A stretch of DNA of 64,000 bases from CAIKZZ01 sp035524495 (lineage in GTDB: Bacteria > Pseudomonadota > Gammaproteobacteria > Steroidobacterales > Steroidobacteraceae). Numbering within the stretch: position 1 is the stretch's first letter; the number at the start of each line of letters is the position of its first letter. This document shows positions 1 through 8,926 of this stretch, in pieces. The DNA lies in assembly GCA_035524495.1 (NCBI GenBank), contig DATKOR010000078.1, positions 28,213-92,212 of the forward strand. The letters are read 5' to 3'. Below the pieces are notes generated by a model that was not told the origin of the DNA, did not search any database, and saw nothing but the letters and a program-made list of their open reading frames with translations. The position numbers and the translations under genes are program-made.

Positions 1-2
1 CG

Positions 3-917
3 CGCGAAGTCGTCATCGGCTTCGAGCGTCCGTTCGTCATCATCGGCGAGCGCATCAACCCGACCGGTCGCAAGATCCTCGCCGCCGAGATGGCCGCCGG
101 CGACTACAGCCGCGTCGAGAGCGACGCGCGCGCGCAGCTCGAGGCCGGCGCGCACATGCTCGACGTCAACGCCGGCATCCCGCTCGCCGACGAGCCGGCG
201 ATCCTCGCCAAGGCAGTGCAGCTCGTGCAGTCGATCACCGACGTGCCGCTGTCGATCGACTCCTCGATCGTCGCGGCGCTCGAGGCCGGCCTCAAGGTCT
301 ATCGCGGCAAGGCGCTCGTCAACAGCGTCACCGGCGAGGACGAGCGCCTCGAGTCGGTGCTGCCGCTCGTGAAGAAGTACGGCGCCGCGGTCGTCGCGAT
401 CTCCAACGACGAGACCGGCATCTCCGAGGACCCGGACGTGCGCTTCGCGGTGGCGAAGAAGATCGTCGAGCGCGCGCAGGACTACGGTATCCCGGTCGCC
501 GACGTCGTGGTCGACCCGCTGGTGATGCCGATCGGTGCGATCAACCTCGCCGGGCGCCAGGTCATGCGCCTCGTGCAGCGCCTGCGGACCGAGCTCAAGG
601 TCAACACCACCTGCGGCGCCTCCAACATCAGCTTCGGGCTGCCCAACCGCAACGGCGTCAACGCCGCGTTCCTGACGATGGCGATCGGATCGGGAATGAC
701 GTCGGCGATCACGAACCCGTTGCACGCCGAGGTCATGCAGGCAGTCATGGGCGCCGACATCATGATGGGCCACGACCCGGACTGCATGCGCTGGATCCGC
801 AAGTACCGCGAGGCCCCGCCGGCGGCAGTCGCCGGCGTGCCGGGCCAGGCGCCCGCCGAGGCGCCGCGCGGGCGGCGCGAGGGTGGCCATCGCCGTCGCG
901 CGACGCCGTCGGCCTGA
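3..917 (+). CDS. Methyltetrahydrofolate:corrinoid methyltransferase (MtgA-like, pterin-binding), 5' truncated
   Basis: The frame is open from the left window edge, so the N-terminus is missing; about 304 residues are visible. The first residues contain IIGERINPTGRK, the hallmark opening of the dihydropteroate-synthase-like TIM barrel of methyl-THF:corrinoid methyltransferases. Further in are LDVNAGIP, PLSIDSS, NSVTGED and TCGASNISFGLPNR, the last binding pterin in this family. The last 35 residues are an Ala/Pro/Arg-rich tail. Known role of the family: moving a methyl group between a Co-bound corrinoid protein and tetrahydrofolate (MtgA in glycine betaine demethylation, AcsE in acetogens). 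The stop lies 8 bases before a corrinoid-activation gene, and an MttB-family gene is 5 kb away, which favours an MtgA-like role. The corrinoid protein itself is not in the window. Family assignment is secure; the substrate is inferred. Confidence 0.85.
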   Translation, partial: REVVIGFERPFVIIGERINPTGRKILAAEMAAGDYSRVESDARAQLEAGAHMLDVNAGIPLADEPAILAKAVQLVQSITDVPLSIDSSIVAALEAGLKVYRGKALVNSVTGEDERLESVLPLVKKYGAAVVAISNDETGISEDPDVRFAVAKKIVERAQDYGIPVADVVVDPLVMPIGAINLAGRQVMRLVQRLRTELKVNTTCGASNISFGLPNRNGVNAAFLTMAIGSGMTSAITNPLHAEVMQAVMGADIMMGHDPDCMRWIRKYREAPPAAVAGVPGQAPAEAPRGRREGGHRRRATPSA

Positions 918-925
918 GTACCCAC

Positions 926-2941
926 GTGACCGACCCGGTCGCGCTCGTCGTCTTCACCCCGTCGGGGAAGCGCGGCCGCTTCCGCCACGGCACCTCGCTC
1001 CTGTCCGCCGCGCGCACGCTCGGCGTCGACATCGATTCGGTGTGTGGCGGCCGTGCGATGTGCACGCGCTGCCAGGTGCTGATCGCCGAGGGCGAGTTCG
1101 CCAAGCACGGGGTGCGCTCCTCGGCCGAGCACCTGTCGGCGATGTCGGCCGCCGAGCAGCGGCTCGCGAATCGCCGCGTGCTGGCGGAGGGGCGCCGGCT
1201 GTCCTGCCAGGCGCTCGTGCAGGGCGACGTCGTGGTCGACGTGCCGGCGACCAGCCAGGTGCACCGGCAGGTCGTGCGCAAGGCCGCCGAAGCGCGCGAC
1301 ATCGAGCTCTATCCGGTCGTCACGCTGCACTACGTCGAGGTGCACGAGCCCGACATGCACGACCAGGCCGGCGACCTGGTCCGGCTCGAGGAGGCGCTCG
1401 CACGGGAGTGGAATCTCCACCAGCTCGGCTGCGACCTGCTGGTACTGCAGGCGCTGCAGCCGGTGCTGCGCGCCGGCGGCTGGAAGGTCACGGTCGCGGT
1501 GCACGACCACTCGCGGATCATCGCGATCTGGCCGGGCTTCCACGAGCGCATCTTCGGCATGGCGGTCGACATCGGCTCGACGACGATCGCGGCGCACCTG
1601 TGCGACCTGACGACCGGCGAGGTGGTCGCTTCCGCGGGCCTCATGAACCCGCAGATCCGCTTCGGCGAGGACCTGATGAGCCGCGTCTCGTACGCGATGA
1701 TGAACCCGGGCGGCGCCGCGCAGATGACGAACGCCGTGCGCACCGCGATCAGCGAACTCGCCGCCGACGTCACGCGTAGCGCCGGCGTCGGCCCGGACGC
1801 GATCCTCGAGGTGACGCTGGTCGGCAACCCGATCATGCACCACCTCGTGCTCGGCCTCGATCCCGTCGAGCTCGGCGGCGCGCCGTTTGCGCTTGCGATT
1901 GACCGCGGACTCACGGTCTGGGCCTCGGAGATCGGCCTCGCGCTGCACCCGACCGCGCGCGTGTACGTGCTGCCGTGCATCGCCGGGCACGTCGGCGCCG
2001 ACTGCGCGGGCGTGATCCTGGCGGAGCGGCCGGACCTCAACGACGAAGTCACGCTGCTCGTCGATGTCGGCACCAACGCCGAGATCGTGCTCGGCAGCAA
2101 GGCGAAGCTCGTGGCCTGCTCGAGCCCGACCGGTCCCGCCTTCGAGGGCGCGCAGATCAGCTGCGGGCAGCGCGCGGCCCCGGGGGCAATCGAGCGCGTG
2201 CGCATCGATCCCGCGACGCTCGAGCCGCGCTTCAAGGTCATCGGTTCCGACGTCTGGTCGGACGCCGCGGGGTTCGCCGACTCGGTGCAGAAGACCGGCG
2301 TCACCGGCGTTTGCGGTTCCGGGATCATCGAGGTGATGGCGGAGATGTACCTCGCCGGCATCATCAACCAGGACGGCGTCATCGACGGCGCACTCGCGGC
2401 CAGGAGCCCGCGGATCGTCGCCAACGGGCGCACCTTCGCCTACGTCCTCTACGCAGGCGAGCAGCGGCTCGCGATCACGCAGAACGACGTGCGCGCGATC
2501 CAGCTTGCGAAGGCGGCGCTGCACGCCGGCATCCGGCTCCTGATGGAGCGCCTCGGCGTCGAACAGGTCGAACGGATCCGGCTCGCCGGCGCCTTCGGCA
2601 GCCACATCGACGTCAAGTACGCGATGGTGCTCGGCATGATCCCGGACTGCGACCTTGCCAAGGTCGGGTCGGCCGGCAACGCGGCCGGCACCGGGGCGCG
2701 GATCGCGCTGCTCGATTCCCGCTCGCGCGCGACGATCGAGGAGATCGTGCGGCGCGTCGAGAAGGTCGAGACGGCGATCGAGCCGCGCTTCCAGGCGCAC
2801 TTCGTCGAGTCGATGGCGATCCCGCACAAGACGGCCTCCTACCCGCACCTGCGCAAGGTCGTCGACCTCCCGGAACCCAAGCCGGCGACGCAGGCCGAGG
2901 GCCGCGAGCGGCGCGGCCGGCGCGCGCCCGCGCGAGTCTGA
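926..2941 (+). CDS. Ferredoxin/ASKHA (DUF4445) reductive activator of corrinoid proteins (RACo/RamA-like)
   Basis: 671 residues from a GTG start 8 bases after the upstream stop. Residues 1-100 are a plant-type [2Fe-2S] ferredoxin domain with C40, C46, C49 and a fourth cysteine at C94. The rest matches the ASKHA ATPase of RACE proteins: VDIGSTTIAAHLCD, VDVGTNAEIVLG, SPTGPAFEGAQISCGQRA, TGVCGSGIIE and LAGAFGSHID. Family members use ATP to reduce inactive Co(II) corrinoid proteins back to Co(I). Translational proximity to the methyl-THF methyltransferase supports this role. The tail is basic and Ala/Arg-rich. In an organism without other anaerobic markers it would be expected to rescue corrinoid oxidised by air. 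No alternative family fits. Confidence 0.88.
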   Translation: MTDPVALVVFTPSGKRGRFRHGTSLLSAARTLGVDIDSVCGGRAMCTRCQVLIAEGEFAKHGVRSSAEHLSAMSAAEQRLANRRVLAEGRRLSCQALVQGDVVVDVPATSQVHRQVVRKAAEARDIELYPVVTLHYVEVHEPDMHDQAGDLVRLEEALAREWNLHQLGCDLLVLQALQPVLRAGGWKVTVAVHDHSRIIAIWPGFHERIFGMAVDIGSTTIAAHLCDLTTGEVVASAGLMNPQIRFGEDLMSRVSYAMMNPGGAAQMTNAVRTAISELAADVTRSAGVGPDAILEVTLVGNPIMHHLVLGLDPVELGGAPFALAIDRGLTVWASEIGLALHPTARVYVLPCIAGHVGADCAGVILAERPDLNDEVTLLVDVGTNAEIVLGSKAKLVACSSPTGPAFEGAQISCGQRAAPGAIERVRIDPATLEPRFKVIGSDVWSDAAGFADSVQKTGVTGVCGSGIIEVMAEMYLAGIINQDGVIDGALAARSPRIVANGRTFAYVLYAGEQRLAITQNDVRAIQLAKAALHAGIRLLMERLGVEQVERIRLAGAFGSHIDVKYAMVLGMIPDCDLAKVGSAGNAAGTGARIALLDSRSRATIEEIVRRVEKVETAIEPRFQAHFVESMAIPHKTASYPHLRKVVDLPEPKPATQAEGRERRGRRAPARV

Positions 2942-2959
2942 GGCGCCTCGGCCCCTTCG

Positions 2960-4195
2960 ATGTACGAGAAGGTGCTCCTGTGGGCGACGCCGGCGTTCAT
3001 CGTGCTGATGCTCCTCGAGTGCGCGATCGCCAGGATTCGGCGCTATCGTGAATACCGGCTCGCCGACGCAGTGACGAGCGTTAGCCTCGGCGCGCTGTCG
3101 ACGTACCTCGGGGTCTTCACGCGTCTGCTGTCGTTCGGCATCTACGTGCTCGTCTACAACGAGGCGCGCGTCGCGACCCTCGATGCGGCTCGCGTCTGGG
3201 TCTGGCTCGCGGCGCTGCTCTGCTACGACTTCCTCTACTACTGGAACCACCGCCTCGGCCACGAGGTGAACGTGCTGTGGGCCGCGCACGTCGTCCATCA
3301 CCAGAGCGAGGAGTTCAACCTGTCGACGGCGCTGCGCCAGACCGGGAGCGGCTTCCTGCTGTCCTGGATCTTCTACCTGCCGATGGCCGTGCTCGGCTTC
3401 CCGCCCGGGCTCTTCCTGTTCGTCAGCCTCATCGACCTGCTGTACCAGTTCTGGATTCACACCGAGCAGATCGGCTCGCTCGGCCTCTTCGACCGCATCT
3501 TCGCCTCGCCGTCGAACCACCGCGTGCATCACGCGGTCAATGACGTCTACGTCGACCGCAACTACGGCGGCATCCTGATCCTGTGGGACCGGCTGTTCGG
3601 CACCTTCCAGCCGGAGCTCGCCACGGTGCCGTGCGTGTACGGCACGCGCGACCCGCTACGCTCCTGGAATCCGCTGTGGGCAAACCTGCACACCTACGCG
3701 GCGTTGGTGCGTGACAGCGTGCACACGCGCTCGTGGGCGGACAAGCTGCGGGTGTTCGTGCGGCGCCCCGGCTGGCGGCCGGCCGACGTCGCCGCGCGCG
3801 ATCCCAAGCCCGCGTTCCGGCTGCCGCTCGAGAAGTACGCGCCGCCGCTGCCGGCGGCACTCGGCGGCTACTGCCTCGCCCAGCTCGCGCTCGTGATCGG
3901 CGCCGGCGCCTACTTTCTCGCCCTCGAGCCGAGGCTCGAGCGCGCGGCGGCGCTCGCGGCGCTCGCCGGCCTGACGCTGACGCTGTGGATCATCGGCGGA
4001 CTCGCCGAGGGACGCCGCGGGTTCGCGCGCCTCGAGGCGCTGCGCCTCGTCGTGCTGGCCGCGATCGCGGTCGTGCTGGCGGGGCTGCGCGACGCGGCAC
4101 TGGCGGAAGCCGGTGCCGCGGTCGTGGCCCTCGCCGCGATGGGCGCGTGGCTGTACGTCGCCGGGCGCGCGCTGCCTCGGCCCGTTGCCGCCTGA
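2960..4195 (+). CDS. Sterol desaturase / fatty acid hydroxylase family membrane di-iron oxygenase with extra C-terminal membrane domain
   Basis: 411 residues, ATG start 18 bases after the activator gene. Hydrophobic segments occupy the first 100 residues. The di-iron histidine clusters are present: H97-x3-H101, H110-x2-H113-H114 and H187-x2-H190-H191 (HRLGH, HVVHH, HRVHH). After about residue 290 come four more hydrophobic segments, an extension beyond the roughly 280-residue core and similar in plan to alkylglycerol monooxygenase. The reaction is presumably O2-dependent hydroxylation of a lipid; the substrate is unknown. It sits in the same direction as the corrinoid genes and is followed by a PhyH oxygenase, but nothing in the sequence shows that it acts in the choline pathway. 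Confidence 0.82.
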   Translation: MYEKVLLWATPAFIVLMLLECAIARIRRYREYRLADAVTSVSLGALSTYLGVFTRLLSFGIYVLVYNEARVATLDAARVWVWLAALLCYDFLYYWNHRLGHEVNVLWAAHVVHHQSEEFNLSTALRQTGSGFLLSWIFYLPMAVLGFPPGLFLFVSLIDLLYQFWIHTEQIGSLGLFDRIFASPSNHRVHHAVNDVYVDRNYGGILILWDRLFGTFQPELATVPCVYGTRDPLRSWNPLWANLHTYAALVRDSVHTRSWADKLRVFVRRPGWRPADVAARDPKPAFRLPLEKYAPPLPAALGGYCLAQLALVIGAGAYFLALEPRLERAAALAALAGLTLTLWIIGGLAEGRRGFARLEALRLVVLAAIAVVLAGLRDAALAEAGAAVVALAAMGAWLYVAGRALPRPVAA

Positions 4196-4210
4196 ATGGG
4201 AGAACCGACG

Positions 4211-5035
4211 ATGGCAAGGGTCCTCAGCGACGGCGTGGTCGACAACGGCCTCGTCAAGGCGTTTCGCGCCGATGGAGCCGTGTGCCTGCGCGGCGTGCTG
4301 AACGGCTCCGAGCTCGAGGAGCTGCGTGCCGGCATCGATGCGAACCTCGCGAAGCCGAGCCCGCGCGCCAAGGTCGCGAGCCGCCCGGAGGATCCGGGCT
4401 GGTTCATCGAGGACTTCTGCAACTGGTCCGAGAACCCGCACTACCGGCGCTTCATCTTCGAGTCGCCGCTTGCCGAGGTCGCGGCGCGCCTCACCGGGAG
4501 CGCGCGCGTGCGCCTCTACCACGATCACATGCTGACCAAGGAGCCCGGCACGCGTCAGCGCACGCCGTGGCACCAGGACCAGCCTTACTACAACATCGAG
4601 GGGCGCCAGAACGTCAGCTTCTGGATCCCGGTCGATCCGGTCAGCCGTGCCTCGACGCTCGAGTTCGTTGGCGGCTCGCACCTCGGGCCGTGGCTGATGC
4701 CGCGGGCGTTCATGTCGAACGAGGCGAAGTGGTTCCCGGAGGGGAGCCTCGCGGACCTGCCGGACATCGAGGCGCAGCGCCCGAACTACCGGATCCTCGG
4801 CTGGGCGCTCGACCCCGGTGACGTCGTCGCATTCCAGATGCTGACGCTGCATGCGGCCGCGGGGGTCGAGGCGGGGCGGCGGCGGCGGGTGTTCTCGCTG
4901 CGCCTCGTCGGCGACGACATCCGCCATGCGCCGCGCCCGTGGGTGACCTCGCCGGCCTTTCCGGGTCTCGAGCAGGAGCTCCCGGCGGGCGCGCCGCTCG
5001 ATCACCCGCTCTTCCCGGTGCTGTGGGCCGCCTGA
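4211..5035 (+). CDS. Phytanoyl-CoA dioxygenase (PhyH) family Fe(II)/2-oxoglutarate oxygenase
   Basis: 274 residues. Two ATGs are available: one directly after the upstream stop (4196) and one at 4211. A GGGAG at 4198-4202 lies correctly before the second, so I start there. The metal-binding triad is visible as W-H121-Q-D123 and H214 in LTLHAAAG, with an arginine in the RRRRVFSLR segment suited to bind 2-oxoglutarate. Length fits PhyH enzymes (about 250-300). It is likely cytoplasmic and hydroxylates a small or acyl substrate. The family includes ectoine hydroxylase and phytanoyl-CoA hydroxylase, but I cannot name the substrate. It follows the desaturase-like gene with a 15-base gap and is probably co-transcribed with it. 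Confidence 0.8.
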   Translation: MARVLSDGVVDNGLVKAFRADGAVCLRGVLNGSELEELRAGIDANLAKPSPRAKVASRPEDPGWFIEDFCNWSENPHYRRFIFESPLAEVAARLTGSARVRLYHDHMLTKEPGTRQRTPWHQDQPYYNIEGRQNVSFWIPVDPVSRASTLEFVGGSHLGPWLMPRAFMSNEAKWFPEGSLADLPDIEAQRPNYRILGWALDPGDVVAFQMLTLHAAAGVEAGRRRRVFSLRLVGDDIRHAPRPWVTSPAFPGLEQELPAGAPLDHPLFPVLWAA

Positions 5036-5140
5036 GCGGGGGATCGCCGAGTCCACGCAGTCGGGTACTCTTGGGCGTGTGGCAGACCGCCAGGGGATGA
5101 CGCAGGCCCGCGGTGCGGCGCCGCGGGAGTCGATTCAGCC

Positions 5141-6082
5141 ATGGCCGATTACACGTTTGCGTTCGAGACCTCGACCACTCACCCGGGCTTCCTGAAGGCG
5201 CCGCCGCTGGCCGCCCGGCCGGACGCGCCGTTCGTCGTCGCCGGCATCCCGTGGGACGGGTCCACGACCAACCGTCCCGGAGCGCGCTTCGGCCCGTACC
5301 AGATTCGCCGCGCGAGCCACATGCTCTGCGACGGCATCCATCCGCTGTGGGGCGTCTCGCCGCTCGACTTCCTCGCGGACGTCGGTGACCTGACGTTGCC
5401 GAACACCTCGCTGGCCTCGATGCGCGCCGCGCTCGCGCCGCAGGCGGCCCGGCTGCTCGACGCGCACCACGTCGTCTGGCTCGGCGGGGACCACTCGGTG
5501 ACGCTACCGCTGCTGCGCGCCTATCGCGAGAAGTTCGGGCGTCCGCTCGCGCTCGTGCACTTCGACGCGCACTGCGACACCTGGCCCGACCACTTCGGCG
5601 AGCCGTCGGGCCACGGGACGTGGGTGCACGAGGCCTTCGTCGAGCGCCTCGTCGAGCCGGCGCTGACCGTGCAGTTCGGGATCCGCTCGGCGGCGAGCCC
5701 CGAGATCAGCCGCTACGTTGCTGACCGCGGCGGACTCATCTATACGGCGCGCGAGCTGCGCGGCCTCGAAGGCCTCGCGCAGCTCGCCGCAGTCGTCGCG
5801 AGCGTGCGGCAGCGGTTCGAGTCGGCCGGTAGTCCGCCCGTATACCTGTCGCTCGACATCGATTGCCTCGACCCGGCCTTCGCGCCGGGCACCGGCACGC
5901 CCGAGCCCGGCGGCCTCACGTCCGCGCAGGTGCTGACGCTGCTCGAGGAACTCGCCGGGCTCAACTGGGTCGGCATGGACCTCTGCGAGGTCGCGCCGGC
6001 CTACGACCAAGCGGAGCTGACCAGCAACGCAGCAGCCAACTTCGTCTGGACGTACCTGTGCGGGCGCGTGCGCGGCGGCTGA
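5141..6082 (+). CDS. Agmatinase/arginase-family ureohydrolase
   Basis: 313 residues, ATG preceded by GGGAG about 11 bases upstream. The dinuclear manganese site is complete: GGDH (H118), DAHCD (D142, H144, D146) and SLDIDCLDPAFAPGTGTPEPGG. These define the ureohydrolase family that hydrolyses guanidino compounds to an amine plus urea. Agmatinase, guanidinobutyrase and related enzymes share these motifs, so the exact substrate is open. The stop lies 7 bases from the convergent stop of the MttB-family gene. The product could feed the amine-oxidising genes elsewhere in the window, but no direct link is visible. Confidence 0.85.
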   Translation: MADYTFAFETSTTHPGFLKAPPLAARPDAPFVVAGIPWDGSTTNRPGARFGPYQIRRASHMLCDGIHPLWGVSPLDFLADVGDLTLPNTSLASMRAALAPQAARLLDAHHVVWLGGDHSVTLPLLRAYREKFGRPLALVHFDAHCDTWPDHFGEPSGHGTWVHEAFVERLVEPALTVQFGIRSAASPEISRYVADRGGLIYTARELRGLEGLAQLAAVVASVRQRFESAGSPPVYLSLDIDCLDPAFAPGTGTPEPGGLTSAQVLTLLEELAGLNWVGMDLCEVAPAYDQAELTSNAAANFVWTYLCGRVRGG

Positions 6083-6089
6083 ACGCGGT

Positions 6090-7658
6090 CTAGACGTTCG
6101 AGTCCGCGAACGAGGCCTTGCGCCGCGCCATGTAGTCGAGCAGCGCCTCGTCGATCGCGGGATCGAGCGGCGGCGGCTCGTACTCGGCGAGCTGGCGCTT
6201 GAAGAGCGCGTTGGCGCGCTTCGCCATGTCCTGGGCGCCTTCGGCCTCCCACTGCTCGTAGCTGTTGTTGTCGGCGAGCGGCGAGCGGTAGAACGCGGTC
6301 TCGAAGTTGGCCTGGGTGTGCGCACAGCCGAGGAAGTGCTTGCCGGGACCCACCTCGCGGATCGCGTCCATCGCCTGGCCGTTGTCCGACATGTCGACGC
6401 CCGACAGGAACGTCTGCATCATGCCGGCCTGGTCGACGTCCATCATGAACTTCTCGTAGCCCATCGCGAGGCCGCCCTCGAGCCAGCCGGCGGTGTGCAG
6501 CACGAAGTTGACCCCGGCGAGGCAGGTCGGCAGCAGCGTGTTTGCCGACTCGTACGCGGCCTGCGCGTCGGGGATCTTCGAGGCGCACAGCCCGCCGCCG
6601 GAGCGGAACGGGACGCCGAGTCGCCGGGCCAGCGCCGCCATCACGTAGAGCACGAGCGCGGGTTCGGGCGTGCCGAAGGTCGGCGCACCGGACTGCATCG
6701 AGATCGAGGACGCGAAGCTGCCGAAGATCACCGGCGCGCCCGGGTTGATGAGCTGCGCGAACGCCATGCCGGCGAGTGACTCGGCGAGCGTCTGCGCCGC
6801 GGTGCCCGCCACGGTCACCGGCGACATCGCGCCCGCGAGGATGAACGGCGTGACGATCGTCGCCTGGTTGTTGCGCGCGTAGACCTTGAGTGCCCCGAGC
6901 ATCGTCGCGTCGAAGGTCATCGGCGAGTTCGCGTTGATGAGGCTCGTGAGCACGGTCTTCGGCTGGCCGCTGGCCGGGTCGGTGAACGCATCGCCGAAGG
7001 CGATCCGCGCCATGGCGACCGTGTCCTCGGCGCGTTCCTGCGCCGTGACCGAGCCCATGAACGGCTTGTCGCTGTACTTGATGTGGGTGTAGATCATGTC
7101 GAAGTGCCGCTTGTTGACCGGCAGGTCGACGGGCTCGCAGATGGTGCCGCCCGAGTGGTGCAGCGACGGGGCGAGGTAGGCGAGCTTCACGAAGTTGCGG
7201 AAGTCCTCGATGCGCGCGTAGCGGCGACCGTCGTCGAGGCTGCGGATGAACGGCGAGCCGTAGGCGGGCGCGAACACCGTGTGCTTGCCGCCGATGACGA
7301 CGCTGCGGGCGGGGTTGCGGGCGTGCTGCACGAACTCGCGCGGCGCGCTGCGCTGGACGAGCGTGCGGCACATGCCGCGCGGGAAGCGCACGCGCTCGCC
7401 CTCAACGTCGGCGCCGGCGTGCTTCCAGATCGCGAGCGCCTCCGGATCGTCGCGAAAGTCGATGCCGACCTCGCACAGGATCGTCTCGGCGTTGCGCTCG
7501 ATGGTCGCGAGGCCTTCCTCGTCGAGCACCTCGTAAGTCGGAATCGAGCGCGTGATGTAGGGGATCGTGACCGCCGAGCGCGCGGCGCGGGCGGCGCGCT
7601 TGGCTTCGCGTCCGCCACCGCGGCTGCGCCGCGCCTGATTCGCCTGCTGCTCATCCAT
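6090..7658 (-). CDS. Trimethylamine methyltransferase (MttB) family, non-pyrrolysine, MtgB-like
   Basis: 522 residues, ATG with AGGAG upstream. Family signatures run through the protein: IERNAETILCEVGIDF near the N-terminus, GGTICEPVD, the glycine-rich ILAGAMSPVTVAG, SISMQSGAP, FRSGGGLCASKIPDAQAAYES, and a C-terminal region around HTAGWLEGGL and GKHFLGCAHTQ. The frame has no amber codon, so this is a non-Pyl member. Characterised non-Pyl members demethylate glycine betaine, proline betaine, carnitine or gamma-butyrobetaine, passing the methyl group to a corrinoid protein. It is the last gene of an operon behind a choline ABC importer (59-base gap). Context suggests choline or glycine betaine as methyl donor; this is inference. 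Confidence 0.85.
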   Translation of the reverse strand: MDEQQANQARRSRGGGREAKRAARAARSAVTIPYITRSIPTYEVLDEEGLATIERNAETILCEVGIDFRDDPEALAIWKHAGADVEGERVRFPRGMCRTLVQRSAPREFVQHARNPARSVVIGGKHTVFAPAYGSPFIRSLDDGRRYARIEDFRNFVKLAYLAPSLHHSGGTICEPVDLPVNKRHFDMIYTHIKYSDKPFMGSVTAQERAEDTVAMARIAFGDAFTDPASGQPKTVLTSLINANSPMTFDATMLGALKVYARNNQATIVTPFILAGAMSPVTVAGTAAQTLAESLAGMAFAQLINPGAPVIFGSFASSISMQSGAPTFGTPEPALVLYVMAALARRLGVPFRSGGGLCASKIPDAQAAYESANTLLPTCLAGVNFVLHTAGWLEGGLAMGYEKFMMDVDQAGMMQTFLSGVDMSDNGQAMDAIREVGPGKHFLGCAHTQANFETAFYRSPLADNNSYEQWEAEGAQDMAKRANALFKRQLAEYEPPPLDPAIDEALLDYMARRKASFADSNV

Positions 7659-7717
7659 GGGGGCCCGCTCTCCTGCCGCAACAATTCAGTATGGTCACGC
7701 CGACTGCCGGCGGCTGA

Positions 7718-8926
7718 TCAGTTTGCGGCATTGGCTTGCTTGGCCGCGCCATCCGCGGCCGCCAGCGCCCGGATCACGTCGGCCGACCCGCAGGCGCCGC
7801 AGAACGCGGCCCCGTCGGTCAGCAGGACCGGGTGCCCGGACTGGCGCAGCAGCTGGATCAGCGACTTGAGCGGCGTGTCGGCCGGCGCGACGGCGAGCCC
7901 CGCGCCGCGGCCATCCGGCGTGAGCGGCACCGGGCTCCCGGCGACGAAGGCCGAGGCCGGCGCGCCGTCGGCCGCGAGCACCAGCCGGTAGCGGCCCTCG
8001 GCATCGAGCGCGATTGCGCCGTCGCGGGTTTCGAGCGCGCTCCGGCCCGTCATGATCATGCGGCCGGTCAGCACGGTAAGCGGGTTCATGTGCTGCACGA
8101 ATTCGGCGACGTAGGCGTCGGCCGGCCGCAGCACGATGTCCTCCGGAGTGCCGGTCTGGACGATGCGCCCGCTCTCGAGCACCGAGATCTGGTCGCCGAG
8201 CTTCAAGGCCTCGTCGAGGTCGTGCGTGACGAACAGGATCGTCTTCTTGACCCGTTCCTGCAGCTGGATCAGCTCGTCCTGCAGCTTGGTGCGGATCAGA
8301 GGATCCAGCGCCGAGAACGGCTCGTCCATCAGCAGGATGTCGGCGTCGGTTGCGAACGCGCGTGCGAGGCCCACGCGCTGTTGCATGCCGCCCGAGAGCT
8401 CGCTGACGTGCCGGTCGGCCCACTGCGCGAGGCCCACGAGGTCGAGTTTCTCGTCGACGATCCGGCGCCGCGTCGCGGCCGGCTCGCCGCGCAGCTCGAG
8501 CCCGAAGCCGACGTTGTCGCGCACCGTGCGCCACGGCAGGAGCCCGAACTGCTGGAACATCATCGCGATGCAGCCGCGGCGCAGGCGTCGCAGGGTCGCC
8601 GCGTCGCAGCTCGCGACGTCGACGACGGTCTCGCCGTCGTGCAGTAACACGCGGCCGCGGGTCACGGGATTGAGGCGGTTGGCCGCGCGCAACAGCGTCG
8701 ACTTGCCGGAGCCGGAGAGTCCCATCAGCACCGAGATGTGGCCGCGCTCGACGGCGAGGCTGGCGCCGGCGACGCCGACGACCACGCCGCTTTCGCCCGC
8801 GATCTCGCTGCGGGTGCGGCCGGCGTCGAGCGCCGTGAGCGCCGCTTTGATGCGCGCATCGCCCGCGCGGCCGCGCTCGCGCGCGAACAGGATGTCGACC
8901 TTCTGAAAATCGAGCGCAACGCTCAC
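7718..8926 (-). CDS. choV: Choline/glycine betaine ABC transporter ATPase (ProV/ChoV-like)
   Basis: 402 residues. The GTG start overlaps the upstream TGA stop as GTGA (8923-8926); an open frame continues further upstream but there it is antisense-like filler within the permease gene. Walker A GLSGSGKST is at residues 69-77, the Q-loop MMFQQFGLLPW follows, then signature LSGGMQQRVGLARA and Walker B ILLMDEPFSALD. The N-terminal extension LDAGRTRSEI is typical of the ProV/OpuAA osmolyte and ChoV choline branch. The C-terminal 130 residues form a weak CBS-like pair. It powers import with the fused binding-protein/permease encoded just upstream, and precedes the MttB-family gene. Confidence 0.9.
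   Translation of the reverse strand: MSVALDFQKVDILFARERGRAGDARIKAALTALDAGRTRSEIAGESGVVVGVAGASLAVERGHISVLMGLSGSGKSTLLRAANRLNPVTRGRVLLHDGETVVDVASCDAATLRRLRRGCIAMMFQQFGLLPWRTVRDNVGFGLELRGEPAATRRRIVDEKLDLVGLAQWADRHVSELSGGMQQRVGLARAFATDADILLMDEPFSALDPLIRTKLQDELIQLQERVKKTILFVTHDLDEALKLGDQISVLESGRIVQTGTPEDIVLRPADAYVAEFVQHMNPLTVLTGRMIMTGRSALETRDGAIALDAEGRYRLVLAADGAPASAFVAGSPVPLTPDGRGAGLAVAPADTPLKSLIQLLRQSGHPVLLTDGAAFCGACGSADVIRALAAADGAAKQANAAN

Noticed and set aside
482..3532. A long open frame of about 1000 codons on the minus strand
   Set aside because: It is antisense to two well-supported genes, has a composition rich in Arg/His/Asp/Val and no recognisable motif, as expected from codon bias in G+C-rich DNA.
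6090..7658. Pyrrolysine-containing MttB
   Set aside because: No in-frame amber codon, and the frame runs to a normal stop; a non-Pyl member is the simpler reading.
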